Shown: positions 31,770-41,090, numbered from the stretch's first letter. The stretch: DNA of 64,000 nucleotides from Colimorpha sp045222295 (GCA_045222295.1 JBGUXP010000003.1:124001-188000); one strand, 5' to 3'. A program made the numbers and translations. The notes: generated by a model from the letters alone, not told the origin.

Positions 31770-33413
31770 TTAGAATGGATAATTGTTTGGGTCGTTGCGC
31801 CACATCCCCTTAGCACCAAGGAAAGAAGTGCTGTATGACCCATATTTCATGGCTTCGGATAACGCCTGATAAACCATGTCAGCGGTCATGTCATCAACTC
31901 TGAGCGTACCAAGTAGGGCTAGTCTGTTGAGGAAAACAGCGGTGGTAATGTCACCAGCACCCTCAGTGTCGATAACGTAGTCATTCGCGACAGGTGAAAC
32001 GGAAACCCAGCCGCTATTTCTTAGGTTAAACCTAGCACCGTCAGCTCCAAGGGTCTGAATGACCAGCTTTTGTGACCAGTCGACGTTCAACCCTCTAAGG
32101 TCGGTTATGTTTTTACAGGAAAACTTGAATATATCGCACATTCCGATGCACTGACTAAGATACGGGTCATACCTATCAGTCGGTTCAAAAAACAGCACCG
32201 AGCCTTTGTTTTTTAGGACTTTTGCGGTTTCTTTGCAACCAGCAGTTCCACTGTCGTAGAACAACACCAGAGGGGTGAAGTCAAGTTGGGATAACATCGA
32301 AGCCACGTCTAGTTTGCGGACAGGTACAAGTCTAGCGTTTTGAGTGTAGTTTCCATCAACATCACAACGTCTGCTATGGTATACCAGCTGACCGAACTTG
32401 TTTTCAGGTACACCATCGGCATCAAAGGTGTGAAGAGACACTTTTATGTATGTACCACCATCTTCACTTGTAGTTATTAATCGTGTATCAACGCCATAAC
32501 GCCATAAATCACAGATGATTTGATGTGCCACGGACGACTGACCCAGACGTGCCATCGGGTATGTGTCCCACCCTAGATGTGCTAGGTTGCAGGTTACGTT
32601 AGCTACACTGCCACCAACTTCTTGTAACACAGTGGTATCGTTATAACAACCACTCGGCGTATAGTCTCTGCGAATAACTTGATTCATGCAGATATTGCCT
32701 ATACCGACACAGCTCAATCTCGTATATTTGGTTTGGTTGATAAAGAACGGGAAAGGGCTAGGTTTAGTGGCGTGTAGGCTGTAGGGTTCTGTTGTTATGT
32801 ACGACAAAGGACAGTATAACCTCGCTTTTTGGGCTATCAGTTCTTCTTTGGAAGCTTTGTAGTCGGCATCGAAAATGATGTCAAGAAGGGGGTGTGATTC
32901 GGACTTGATAACCTCATATTCCTTTTTGTAGACAGAAACGTCCTGAGCATCTTTAAGGTCGGAATCCGTGTGCTTCATGTGCCAGCGTATAGCTATTTGT
33001 TCTTCTTCGGTAAGGTCTAGACCTAACTCTAACAGCATGGTCAGAGAACGTCTACCGTGACCTTCGGGTGTCAAGTTCTTATTTTTGACCCAAACACCGT
33101 TAATGTATAGATAAGCACCACACTTACACATATCATGCAGTAGTGAGGCTAAGACTACGCTATCGTCAGGTAGATTCTTGCTCTTGTTAAGTTCTATGGC
33201 GTTGTGGTACGTGTTCAAGGAGTGACAGAGGAGTCCACCTCCAAAGTTACCGTGTACACGCTCAGAGGCTGGGTCGTAGTAGAAAGAACTAGCCTTTAAC
33301 CACTGGATTAAGGGTTCAACGCCAGTTCTACCTGTACTGAGCAGTAGATGTTCAAACTCGTTTATAGCCTGTGTTCTTGTGTCTTCATTGACACCTATAT
33401 GTTTGTTATTCAT
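31770..33413 (-). CDS. HD-domain hydrolase fused to a PfkB-family sugar kinase
   Basis: 547 residues. Residues about 1-200 are an HD phosphohydrolase: His in GGLLCHSLNTYHNA, the HD pair in SLLHDMCKC (about 92-93), and later His in PEGHGRRS and RWHMKHTDSD. Residues about 235-540 are a PfkB/ribokinase fold: GGSVANVTCNLAHLG in the substrate region and the catalytic DTEGAGDITTAVFLN (GAGD, Asp as base). One would phosphorylate a sugar or nucleoside, the other hydrolyse phosphate or a nucleotide. This fusion is unusual, and a nucleotide-sugar or salvage role with the adjacent HAD and PRTase genes is inferred. Confidence 0.82.
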   Translation of the reverse strand: MNNKHIGVNEDTRTQAINEFEHLLLSTGRTGVEPLIQWLKASSFYYDPASERVHGNFGGGLLCHSLNTYHNAIELNKSKNLPDDSVVLASLLHDMCKCGAYLYINGVWVKNKNLTPEGHGRRSLTMLLELGLDLTEEEQIAIRWHMKHTDSDLKDAQDVSVYKKEYEVIKSESHPLLDIIFDADYKASKEELIAQKARLYCPLSYITTEPYSLHATKPSPFPFFINQTKYTRLSCVGIGNICMNQVIRRDYTPSGCYNDTTVLQEVGGSVANVTCNLAHLGWDTYPMARLGQSSVAHQIICDLWRYGVDTRLITTSEDGGTYIKVSLHTFDADGVPENKFGQLVYHSRRCDVDGNYTQNARLVPVRKLDVASMLSQLDFTPLVLFYDSGTAGCKETAKVLKNKGSVLFFEPTDRYDPYLSQCIGMCDIFKFSCKNITDLRGLNVDWSQKLVIQTLGADGARFNLRNSGWVSVSPVANDYVIDTEGAGDITTAVFLNRLALLGTLRVDDMTADMVYQALSEAMKYGSYSTSFLGAKGMWRNDPNNYPF

Positions 33414-33434
33414 GATTTTAGATATTTTAATTAA

Positions 33435-33488
33435 GACCCCATTGTTAAACTGGTGTTGTAGGCAGGGGTCTATAACCCTACGGACACC
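33435..33488 (-). promoter_or_regulatory. Structured 5' leader (possible pseudoknot) of the HD-PfkB gene
   Basis: On the minus strand GGTGT and GTAGG (33484-33488, 33477-33481) pair with ACACC and CCTAC (33452-33456, 33458-33462). The loop contains GACCCC (33465-33470), complementary to GGGGTC (33435-33440) which lies 22 nt before the ATG. Together they would form an H-type pseudoknot that hides or exposes the start region. Confidence 0.45.
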
Positions 33489-33572
33489 GCATCTTGGAGC
33501 AACACATAAACAGGAGGTGGTCGCTCAGGACAAAAACTCGATAAGTTATTTATATTACACATGCTCAATTAT

Positions 33573-34100
33573 TTACAATATTTCTAAGAGGTCTGTTGGC
33601 TGATAGAACCGATATGTAGGGTTGGTTTCGTCTAGTTTGTCAGGTTCTTGTGTACCCCAGTAACACGCTCCTGACCTAAACCCGAACTCGTTAGCTAGTT
33701 CTACGTCCGTTGCTTGGTCGCCTAAATAGATTATCTCACACTTATTCAATTCTTTAAAGGCTTCGTGTTGAAGGGCTATTGGGAACAGGGTCGTTTTCGG
33801 TTGTCGTCTACGGCAGATGTACCCACCCACTATGGGGTTAAACTCTAACTTATAGTACTTTAATGTTCTGCCGATAAACCCCTTGGTGTTACCTGAGACT
33901 ATACCCAACGGTACGCCACTGTTGTTTAGTTCTTGGAACACGGCTTGCCACCCGTTGTATAGGGGGCAGTCAGGGATTTTTGCGTAGGCGGTTGCCCAGT
34001 CGGGCTTCGGTTTCGCCTTACGGAAGGGCATGGTCACGTCTGTTTCGAACAGAGTGTTGTCAAAGTCGCAGAGGACTGCTTTAATTTTTTGATTTTCCAT
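33573..34100 (-). CDS. HAD-superfamily phosphatase
   Basis: 175 residues with all HAD motifs: DFDNTLFET (nucleophile and acid Asp, about 12-16), GIVSGNTKG (motif II), the Lys in QPKTTLF, and GDQATDVELA (motif IV). It resembles small Cof/phosphoglycolate-type phosphatases without a large cap. A small-molecule phosphatase acting in the same pathway as the HD-PfkB fusion (160 bp downstream, same strand) is likely. Substrate unknown. Confidence 0.85.
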   Translation of the reverse strand: MENQKIKAVLCDFDNTLFETDVTMPFRKAKPKPDWATAYAKIPDCPLYNGWQAVFQELNNSGVPLGIVSGNTKGFIGRTLKYYKLEFNPIVGGYICRRRQPKTTLFPIALQHEAFKELNKCEIIYLGDQATDVELANEFGFRSGACYWGTQEPDKLDETNPTYRFYQPTDLLEIL

Positions 34101-34594
34101 GTTTTATAAATTTTAAATTATTTTTACTTGTTGTTTGTTAAAATTCAGGTGAATTTATAATGCTTTCATTATCATATTATTATAACCAAATTTTGCATGT
34201 TTTTTCCTTAACTTTGTGAAAAAACTTGGAGCCTTGACCTTTGGAGGGTCGTTTTGTCGATAGCAGGGTCTCTAATCATTATATACAACCTAGAGAGCAC
34301 ATTCTGAAAAAAAAATCACATTTTCTGAAAGTTTTTTTTCCGAAGCCCCCCAAAATAACCACCAGCAATAATCTATCAGATTACCCATTATATCTATACG
34401 GACATCACCCATTCACAAACTTGAAAGCGTTGGCATTCTATGTAGTAGAGTGTCCTTTTTAGTAATGGTCTAAAGTTGCGGTATTTAGCATATTGTATAT
34501 CAGCACATTGGAATACATCACAAATTAAACACTCCTTATTATTCCCCTTATATTTCCTTTATTGAACTATTTATTAGAAAGAAGATATAAGGAC
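34101..34594. other. AT-rich intergenic region between divergent genes
   Basis: No supported gene. A TAACTTTG -7-like element (plus strand, about 34213) occurs, and a 73-codon open frame at 34241 has low-complexity composition and no family likeness. It probably contains the promoters of the HAD and PRTase genes. Confidence 0.5.
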
Positions 34595-35263
34595 ATGAAT
34601 ATACTGGAAGAAAGAATTAAGAGAATAGTAAGAGATTGCATCAATGAGCTTGTAGAACGTGATAACAACTCTGAGAAGTTAGCCAAACAAGCAAAATCCG
34701 TAGCAAAGACATATATTGATGGACTGCCGATAACATACGGCTGGGAATACATACCAAAAGAAAAAGGCATAGAACAACCCCAGCTCCAAAAGAGTGTGAA
34801 TGAGTTTGTACTTTGCTTCAAGAATGATAACGATAATTTCCCCAGCAATAAGTACCAAGTTGTAAAAGCAAAAGCCATCAATTACTTTAATAGTACCTTG
34901 GTTAAGTGTTTTGGGGATGATATAGGTTCCATTACCTTAATGGGGGTTCCATGCCATGATAAGAAGTCGAATGAACTTCGTTGGAGGAACGTACTATCTA
35001 GCCTTTGTGGTAGCAGGATGGGTAATGGCTATGACCATGTCAAGTATAAAAATGAAACCTTACCCAGCCATCTAAACAAAGGACATATAGGGGGAATCCC
35101 TGATGTGGAATATGACAAGGCTTTCTTCAACGGTAGAACAGTGGTGTTGATTGATGATTTGTACACAACAGGCACTCATATTAAGAAATGCAGAGAAAAA
35201 TTAGAAGCCTGTGGTGCAAAAGTGATACTGGCAATCACCTTAGCCAAAACAGAACACAAATAG
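34595..35263 (+). CDS. Phosphoribosyltransferase-domain protein
   Basis: 222 residues from ATG 34595 (MNILEERIKRIVRDCINELV); an earlier ATG-less frame reaches 34562. The PRPP-binding loop of type I phosphoribosyltransferases is clear: TVVLIDDLYTTGTHIKKCRE (about 189-208), preceded by IGGIPDVEYDK. The N-terminal part is helical. It may transfer a base onto PRPP or act as a ComF-like protein. Close to the HAD and HD-PfkB genes but divergent, it suggests nucleotide salvage on the element. Confidence 0.78.
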   Translation: MNILEERIKRIVRDCINELVERDNNSEKLAKQAKSVAKTYIDGLPITYGWEYIPKEKGIEQPQLQKSVNEFVLCFKNDNDNFPSNKYQVVKAKAINYFNSTLVKCFGDDIGSITLMGVPCHDKKSNELRWRNVLSSLCGSRMGNGYDHVKYKNETLPSHLNKGHIGGIPDVEYDKAFFNGRTVVLIDDLYTTGTHIKKCREKLEACGAKVILAITLAKTEHK

Positions 35264-35269
35264 AAAAGA

Positions 35270-35301
35270 AAAAAAGTGCCTCATTTTTTAAGGCACTTTA
35301 A
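35270..35301. terminator. Bidirectional terminator after the PRTase gene
   Basis: AAAGTGCCT (35273-35281) and AGGCACTTT (35291-35299) form a 9-bp stem with a T-rich loop, flanked by A-runs and T-runs. Confidence 0.85.
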
Positions 35302-35343
35302 AATTTAAATTATCTATTAGAATATCAGATATTTATACTAAAA

Positions 35344-35430
35344 TCATTTTAAGGATGTGTTAGACTCTTTTATATGCATTCGAGGTTCTTCCTGCTTATG
35401 ATGCTCATTAAGAATAGGTTGTTGTTCCAT
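35344..35430 (-). pseudogene. Possible truncated start of a host gene at the right element border
   Basis: ATG 35430 begins MEQQPILNEHHKQEEPRMHI and runs 28 codons to a stop, 12 bp after the stop of the WG-repeat protein gene. It could be the 5' remnant of a host gene cut by insertion of the element. Short length makes this uncertain. Confidence 0.25.
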
Positions 35431-35442
35431 GATTTTCAAATT

Positions 35443-36678
35443 TCAATAGGATTGACACGAACTCTGATAAACCCTGATCACTTTGCGGGTGTCAAGGTTG
35501 AGGTTGAGATATACCACCGCGTCGCAGGCATCCCACATCCTGCTGAAACCCACATACCTCGACGGCACCCCCTCAAGGTCCATCTCGACATATACACACC
35601 GCTCTCCCTCCTCGTTGTAGTAGAAACCATAGGTTCGGAAATATTTCGTATAATTGTCCGGGTTCCCGATATAGCGGCGATGCCGTCCGAAGAGAGGAAG
35701 GATGTCGTCCTTCATCAACTCTGCGAGGAGAGCCTCTGTCTGTTGGACGTCAGCGAGGGTGGCGGCGTAGCGCTTCGGACTGATACCCACAGGCTTCCCC
35801 CAGAGGTCCTCGGAGACACCTTTGTTGAACAACGCCATCGAGGCCGAGTCTTCCCAAGGCACCAATAGGTATCCTATCGTTTGCGTGTCGCTCATGCAGG
35901 AGAACACCGTGGCATACGAACTCTTCGCATCCTCGAAGGGCACCACGGCCGTCACAGAGATGGGCTCCACATCGTACTCTATGACGCCGCTGAGCCATTT
36001 CTCCATTGTGGCGAGTTGCGAAGGTGTGGCGGTGGTGTTGCCGTAGAGGTCGACGTAACCGAAGATATGGTCACCGCGGTCGCCGGGATTGCCTGTAAAG
36101 AACTCGAAGAGGTCGTCGGCGATGGGGACGAGACTCTCGTAGGGTCCACTGATTGCCGGCCGCGATGCCGAGTCCTCTGGCCTCTCGACAGGCATCCATC
36201 CCTCCTTGTTGAGTTCACGCAGGTGGCGACGCTTAAAAGACTTCAGACAGGATTGTCCTTCTTCGAGCCAATGGCGCATAAAGGGAGCATGACAACCCGC
36301 CGTACAAGTGCCGTCGTGCTCGCATTCCATCGGCACCACCCATTGCGCACCCGTGTCGACAAGACCCATCTTGTCCCTACTCAGCACGAGAAAAAAAGGT
36401 GAGTAGTGTTCGTCGACAATCTGTCTGTAAAAGACGTACTTGAAAGGAAGGAGTTCCGTGCCGTCGAGGGCGACAAGTCCCTGCCAGTCGGTGCTGTCGG
36501 TGATAATGGCGAGATTGCAGTCGGGATAAAACACAAAATTGCTCACGCGATGAATGTCATAATGCTGCAACAGCTGTTGGAGCTGATTAATGCGTTGGCG
36601 GCTCTGCGCCTCGGAGAGTCCTTGCCCCATTGCCATGAAAGGCATCAGCAAAAGGACAATGTTAATAATGCGTTTCAT
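35443..36678 (-). CDS. Secreted WG-repeat-like protein of unknown function
   Basis: 411 residues. Signal peptide about 1-19 (MKRIINIVLLLMPFMAMGQ). WG/beta-repeat-like strands at about 60-115 (QGLVALDGTELLPFKYVFY, DKMGLVDTGAQWVVPMECE), then a larger unassigned region with CTAGCHAPFMRHW and, near the end, RVYQSSCQS. Likely periplasmic. It returns to GC-rich host composition and marks the right flank of the integrated element. Confidence 0.75.
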   Translation of the reverse strand: MKRIINIVLLLMPFMAMGQGLSEAQSRQRINQLQQLLQHYDIHRVSNFVFYPDCNLAIITDSTDWQGLVALDGTELLPFKYVFYRQIVDEHYSPFFLVLSRDKMGLVDTGAQWVVPMECEHDGTCTAGCHAPFMRHWLEEGQSCLKSFKRRHLRELNKEGWMPVERPEDSASRPAISGPYESLVPIADDLFEFFTGNPGDRGDHIFGYVDLYGNTTATPSQLATMEKWLSGVIEYDVEPISVTAVVPFEDAKSSYATVFSCMSDTQTIGYLLVPWEDSASMALFNKGVSEDLWGKPVGISPKRYAATLADVQQTEALLAELMKDDILPLFGRHRRYIGNPDNYTKYFRTYGFYYNEEGERCVYVEMDLEGVPSRYVGFSRMWDACDAVVYLNLNLDTRKVIRVYQSSCQSY

Positions 36679-36707
36679 ATAAAAATAACGAGAAAAGTGA
36701 AGAATTA

Positions 36708-36741
36708 TTTTGTCATGTGGCCGAAAAGTCGTACCTTTGCA
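36708..36741 (+). promoter_or_regulatory. Bacteroidota-type promoter for the helicase gene
   Basis: TTTG, a 19-nt spacer, then TACCTTTGC, a textbook match to the -33/-7 consensus, about 28 bp before the ATG at 36765. Confidence 0.75.
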
Positions 36742-36764
36742 ATCAATTCACATTAAAAAAATCT

Positions 36765-38933
36765 ATGCAAACGAACCCTCAACTGGAGACCGCGAGGCGG
36801 TATATGGAGCAGACGGGTGTCTCTGTGTTCCTCACCGGCAAGGCGGGAACGGGAAAGACGACCTTCCTGCACGACATCGTGGCCACCACGACGAAACGAC
36901 GTGTGGTGCTGGCACCCACGGGTGTGGCGGCCGTCAACGCCGGCGGCGTCACCATCCACAGCTTCTTCCAACTGCCCTTCGACCCCTACCTGCCCGACGT
37001 CAAGGAACTGGTGACAGAATACCAGATGCCGGAGAATCGAAAATCGCTCAGCAAGACCAAACTGAATATCATCCGCACACTGGAGCTTCTCATCATCGAT
37101 GAAATCTCGATGGTGCGTGCTGACCTGTTGGATGCCATCGACATGACGCTGCGACGCTACCGCCGTTCGAGTCGTCCCTTCGGCGGCGTGCAGCTTCTAT
37201 TAATTGGCGACGTACACCAGCTCTCGCCCGTGGTCACCGAGAGCGAGCGGAGTTATATGCAACGCGTCTACCCCACCCCCTATTTCTTCGCCAGCAAGGC
37301 GCTGCAGCGGATGAACTACGTCACCATCGAACTCACCACCGTTTACCGACAACAGGACGCTGCCTTCGTCGACCTACTGAACCATGTGAGGGACAACAAT
37401 ATCGACACGGCCACGCTGCAGGCGCTCAACGCACGTGTCGAAGGTGAAAGGTTAAAGGTGAAAGGTGAGAGAACCCCGCCTATCACGTTGACAACGCACA
37501 ACCGGCAGGCGGATGCCATCAATCAACGCCACATGGAGGCGCTGACGGGCGAACGGCGTGTGTTCGAGGCACTCGTCAAAGGCAACTACCCCGAACGGAA
37601 CTTTCCCTGCGACCGAAGTCTCGAGGTAAAGGTCGGCGAGCGCGTGATGTTCGTCAAAAACGACTCCTCCGGAGGGCATAGGTATTATAACGGAATGCTC
37701 GGCACCATTACGGGCTACCTTTATGACAGCGAGGAAGAGAAAGAGTATATCGAAGTGATCAACGACGACGGCGACACCATCGCCGTGAACCGTGAAATAT
37801 GGGAGAGCCTGAAATACAACCTCGACGCAAAGACCAATGAGATCACTCAAGAGGTGGAGGGCACTTTTTGCCAGTACCCCCTGCAACCCGCTTGGGCCGT
37901 CACCATCCACAAGGCGCAGGGATTGACCTTCGACCGCGTTGCCATCGATGCCGCCGACGCCTTTGCCTTCGGTCAAGTCTACGTGGCTTTGAGTCGCTGC
38001 CGCACCCTCGAGGGACTCACCCTCACCACGCCCCTCAGCGCCGGCGTGGCCTTCGAAGACCGCTCCGTCAGCCAGTTCGTCAGCACCCAACCCTCCTTTG
38101 AACAAACCGCTGCCGCCACCGACGAATACGAGCGGCAGTACCGCTTGGAGAAACTGATGGAGCTCTTCGGCATGGACGACCTCGTGCATCTGGCCGAGCG
38201 TCTACAGGAGCATTACGGCAAGTTGAAGAATCTCTACCCCGAGAATCTCAGCAGCCTCAACACGCATATCACTACCCTTCTCAACCTGCAGGTGGTGAGT
38301 GAGAAATTCAAGACCCAGCTGATGCGGCTCGACGAAGCAGCGCAGAACGAACGCGCCCGTCAAGGGGCGGAATACTACCTCTCGCAACTCGCGCTCTTCA
38401 ACGCCCATCTCCCTGCTTTCCTCGAGGTGGAGATTGACAACAAGGAGACTGCCAAAGCCGTCAAGGAAAGCGGCGATGCTTTCAAAGAAGCCCTTGGTAT
38501 CAAGATTGCCTGTCTGAGAGCCGTCAAGGAGCAAGGCTACAGTGTGCAAACTGTGCAAAAAGCCAAGGCAAAACAGATGCTCGAGAAGTCGACACACTCC
38601 TCCACCACCGCAAAGCGGCGGTCCCAAGCCACCTCGCAAGGCTCTGCCCGAAATGCCACTGGCATTTCTCTTTCTAACTTAGGGGAGGAGCAAGGAATGC
38701 CTAATGCCGACCTTGCCACCCTCGTCAAACAGTGGCGCAAGGACAAAGCCAAGGAGCTGCACGTGGCACCCTACATGGTCCTTAATCAGAAGGCCCTACT
38801 TGCCATCGCCACCCACATGCCCAAGAGTCCCGCCGAGCTGAAAAAACTCAACGGCGTGGGACCGGTGACCATCCAACGCTACGGCAAAGAACTCCTCGAC
38901 CTTGTGGCCGATTTCATCGCCAGCGGCCAATAA
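36765..38933 (+). CDS. RecD/Pif1-like DNA helicase with C-terminal HRDC-type domain
   Basis: 722 residues from ATG 36765, placed just after a clear promoter; the longer open frame is not needed. Superfamily 1 motifs: Walker A FLTGKAGTGKTTFLH (about 21-35), LLIIDEISMVRADLLDAID, GDVHQLSPVV, and the UvrD-like C-terminal TIHKAQGLTFDR with VYVALSRCRTLEGL. The C-terminal 80 residues resemble an HRDC/helix-hairpin-helix DNA-binding domain (HMPKSPAELKKLNGVGPVTI). Likely a repair or recombination helicase. Two dispersed repeats sit in frame: a 28-bp heptamer array (37443-37470) and a 94-bp CTCCTCC/GGGGAGGAG element (38597-38690). Confidence 0.9.
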   Translation: MQTNPQLETARRYMEQTGVSVFLTGKAGTGKTTFLHDIVATTTKRRVVLAPTGVAAVNAGGVTIHSFFQLPFDPYLPDVKELVTEYQMPENRKSLSKTKLNIIRTLELLIIDEISMVRADLLDAIDMTLRRYRRSSRPFGGVQLLLIGDVHQLSPVVTESERSYMQRVYPTPYFFASKALQRMNYVTIELTTVYRQQDAAFVDLLNHVRDNNIDTATLQALNARVEGERLKVKGERTPPITLTTHNRQADAINQRHMEALTGERRVFEALVKGNYPERNFPCDRSLEVKVGERVMFVKNDSSGGHRYYNGMLGTITGYLYDSEEEKEYIEVINDDGDTIAVNREIWESLKYNLDAKTNEITQEVEGTFCQYPLQPAWAVTIHKAQGLTFDRVAIDAADAFAFGQVYVALSRCRTLEGLTLTTPLSAGVAFEDRSVSQFVSTQPSFEQTAAATDEYERQYRLEKLMELFGMDDLVHLAERLQEHYGKLKNLYPENLSSLNTHITTLLNLQVVSEKFKTQLMRLDEAAQNERARQGAEYYLSQLALFNAHLPAFLEVEIDNKETAKAVKESGDAFKEALGIKIACLRAVKEQGYSVQTVQKAKAKQMLEKSTHSSTTAKRRSQATSQGSARNATGISLSNLGEEQGMPNADLATLVKQWRKDKAKELHVAPYMVLNQKALLAIATHMPKSPAELKKLNGVGPVTIQRYGKELLDLVADFIASGQ
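37443..37470. repeat. 4 x 7-bp array inside the helicase gene
   Basis: GGTGAAA GGTTAAA GGTGAAA GGTGAGA, 28 bp, read in frame as part of EGERLKVKGER. Confidence 0.85.
38597..38690. repeat. 94-bp CTCCTCC/GGGGAGGAG repeat inside the helicase gene
   Basis: It begins CTCCTCCACC, holds GCAAAGCGGCGGTCCC and ends CTAACTTAGGGGAGGAG. The same ends occur at 50422-50473 and 57722-57771. Here it encodes an in-frame linker between the ATPase core and the HRDC-like domain. Confidence 0.8.
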
Positions 38934-39010
38934 TTTTTTTTCTCTCCATGTCGAGAAAAAAATGTACTTTTGCATTTTGTTTTGAAACAAATTTATTAAC
39001 AAACAACAAT

Positions 39011-41071
39011 ATGAAGAAAACCCTTTTAAGCATTGCTACTATGGCAGTTATCGCTACTGGTTGCCAGCACAAAGCCGAGCTCACCTCGGGTATTAATCTG
39101 GACAACTTTGACACCACCATCCGCCTCGAGGACGACTTCTACCAATACGCCTGCGGCGGTTGGATGAAGAACAACCCCCTCGATGCCGAACATTCACGCT
39201 ACGGTGCCTTCGACGTTCTCCACGAGAACGCCCAGGAGAACCTAAAGGGCATCATCGACTCCGTGTCGAAAATGCAGAACGAGAAAGGCTCCATCGCCGA
39301 CAAGATTGCCACGCTCTACAACATCGGTATGGACAGCGTCCGCCTGCAGGAGCAGGGTGCCGAACCCATCAAGCCCTACCTTGAGGAAATCAACGCCATC
39401 AAGACCAACGCCGACGCTTGGAACGCCCTGCTGAAGATGCACCGCATGGGTGTCACCGTGCTCTTTGGAGTCTTCGGTGAGGCCGACAAGGACGATGCCA
39501 GCCAGTGCATCGCCTGGGCCTATCAGGGTGGCCTCGGTCTCGGCGACCGCGACTACTACTGCACCGACGAGGGCAACAACAAGAACATCCGCGCCGGCTA
39601 CGTAGCCCTTATGGCCAAAGAATTCGCCATGGCCGGTTATGACCAGCTCTGCGGCATCCGCGCCGACAAACTGGCCCTCATGGTCATGAACTTCGAGACC
39701 CGCCTGGCCAAGAGCCAGAACACCATGCTTGAGAACCGTGATCCTCAGGCCACCTTCAACCGCTACACCGTGGAAGAGGCCGCCGCCTTCACCCCCAACA
39801 TCGACTGGAAAGGCTACTTCCAGACCATGAACATCCTCGATGGCATGAAGAGCTTCAACATCGCCCAGCCCAAATACTTCACCGAAGTCAACAAAGTGCT
39901 GAAAGACACCGATGTTGAAACCCTCAAGGCCTACTACGCCTGGAACGTCATCAATGGTGCCGCCGGCTACCTGAGCGACAATTTCGTCGAGGCCAACTTC
40001 GAGTTCTACGGCAAGCTGATGAGCGGCCGCGAACAGAACCGCCCCCGTTGGAAACGCGTCACCTCCACCGTCGACGGTGCCATGGGTGAAGCCCTCGGCC
40101 AGCTCTACGTCGAGAAATACTTCCCCGCTGAGGCCAAGACCCGCATGGAGACCCTCGTGCAGAACCTCATCACCGCCCTCGGCCAGCGCATCGACAAAGC
40201 TGAATGGATGACCGAAGCCACCAAGTCCAACGCCCACAAGAAACTCTCGACCATCTATGTCAAAATCGGCTACCCCAACAAATGGCGCGACTACAGCGGC
40301 CTTGAAATCAAGAACGACAGCTACTTCGCCAACGTTGTGCGCAGCAACGAGTTCGACATGGCCTACATGTTCAGCAAAATCAACAAGCCCGTTGACAAAG
40401 ACGAATGGGGTATGACTCCTCAGACCGTCAACGCCTACTATAACCCCACCACCAACGAGATTTGCTTCCCCGCCGCCATCCTGCAGCCCCCCTTCTTCAA
40501 CATGCAGGCTGACGAAGCCGCCAACTACGGTGCCATCGGCGTGGTCATCGGCCACGAGCTGACCCACGGCTTCGACGACCAGGGCCGTCAGTATGACGAG
40601 AACGGCAACCTCAACGACTGGTGGACCGAAGAGGATGCCAAGAACTTCGACAACAACAAGCAGGTCCTCGTCGAGTCCTTCAACAACTGCGTCGCCCTCG
40701 ACGACCCCGAGTACGGTGGTCTCATCCACGGCAACGGCGAACTGACCCTCGGTGAGAACATCGCCGACAATGGCGGTCTCCACGTCAGCTTCCTTGCCAT
40801 GCAGAACGCCATGGCCAAGAAGCAGGTCAACAAGGAGAAGATGGACGGCTTCACCCCCGAACAGCGCTTCTTCCTGGCCTATGCTGCCGTCTGGGCTTCC
40901 AACATCCGTCCCGCCGCTGCCCTGCAGCTCACCCAGATGGATGTCCACTCCCTCGGCCGCAACCGCGTGAACGTGGCTCTGCCTCATGTGACTGAGTTTA
41001 TCGAGGCCTTCGGCATCAAGGAAGGCGACGGCATGTGGCTCGCTCCCGAGAAACGCGTCGTCCTCTGGTAA
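39011..41071 (+). CDS. M13-family metallopeptidase lipoprotein (PepO/neprilysin-like)
   Basis: 686 residues from ATG 39011. Lipobox IATGC gives a lipidated Cys at about 17. The peptidase domain has HELTHGFDDQG (HExxH, about 518), the third zinc ligand in GENIADNGGL, and the substrate-binding NAYYNPTTNEICFPAAIL. It ends in W, as is characteristic of the family. It would cleave short peptides in the periplasm or at the surface. A -7 element TACTTTTGC lies about 40 bp upstream, and a strong terminator follows. Confidence 0.95.
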   Translation: MKKTLLSIATMAVIATGCQHKAELTSGINLDNFDTTIRLEDDFYQYACGGWMKNNPLDAEHSRYGAFDVLHENAQENLKGIIDSVSKMQNEKGSIADKIATLYNIGMDSVRLQEQGAEPIKPYLEEINAIKTNADAWNALLKMHRMGVTVLFGVFGEADKDDASQCIAWAYQGGLGLGDRDYYCTDEGNNKNIRAGYVALMAKEFAMAGYDQLCGIRADKLALMVMNFETRLAKSQNTMLENRDPQATFNRYTVEEAAAFTPNIDWKGYFQTMNILDGMKSFNIAQPKYFTEVNKVLKDTDVETLKAYYAWNVINGAAGYLSDNFVEANFEFYGKLMSGREQNRPRWKRVTSTVDGAMGEALGQLYVEKYFPAEAKTRMETLVQNLITALGQRIDKAEWMTEATKSNAHKKLSTIYVKIGYPNKWRDYSGLEIKNDSYFANVVRSNEFDMAYMFSKINKPVDKDEWGMTPQTVNAYYNPTTNEICFPAAILQPPFFNMQADEAANYGAIGVVIGHELTHGFDDQGRQYDENGNLNDWWTEEDAKNFDNNKQVLVESFNNCVALDDPEYGGLIHGNGELTLGENIADNGGLHVSFLAMQNAMAKKQVNKEKMDGFTPEQRFFLAYAAVWASNIRPAAALQLTQMDVHSLGRNRVNVALPHVTEFIEAFGIKEGDGMWLAPEKRVVLW

Positions 41072-41090
41072 TCGGACTTATCACATTGAT

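Noticed and set aside
33414..33560. tRNA-like sequence in the HD-PfkB leader
   Set aside because: No T-loop GTTCNANNC or acceptor stem could be drawn.
34241..34462. 73-codon open frame between HAD and PRTase genes
   Set aside because: Low complexity, no family likeness; probably promoter DNA.
16080..35445. Attachment-site direct repeat at the element borders
   Set aside because: TGCTTCATCAAG (16078 area) and TGCTCATTAAG (35399 area) are similar but too short and imperfect to support.
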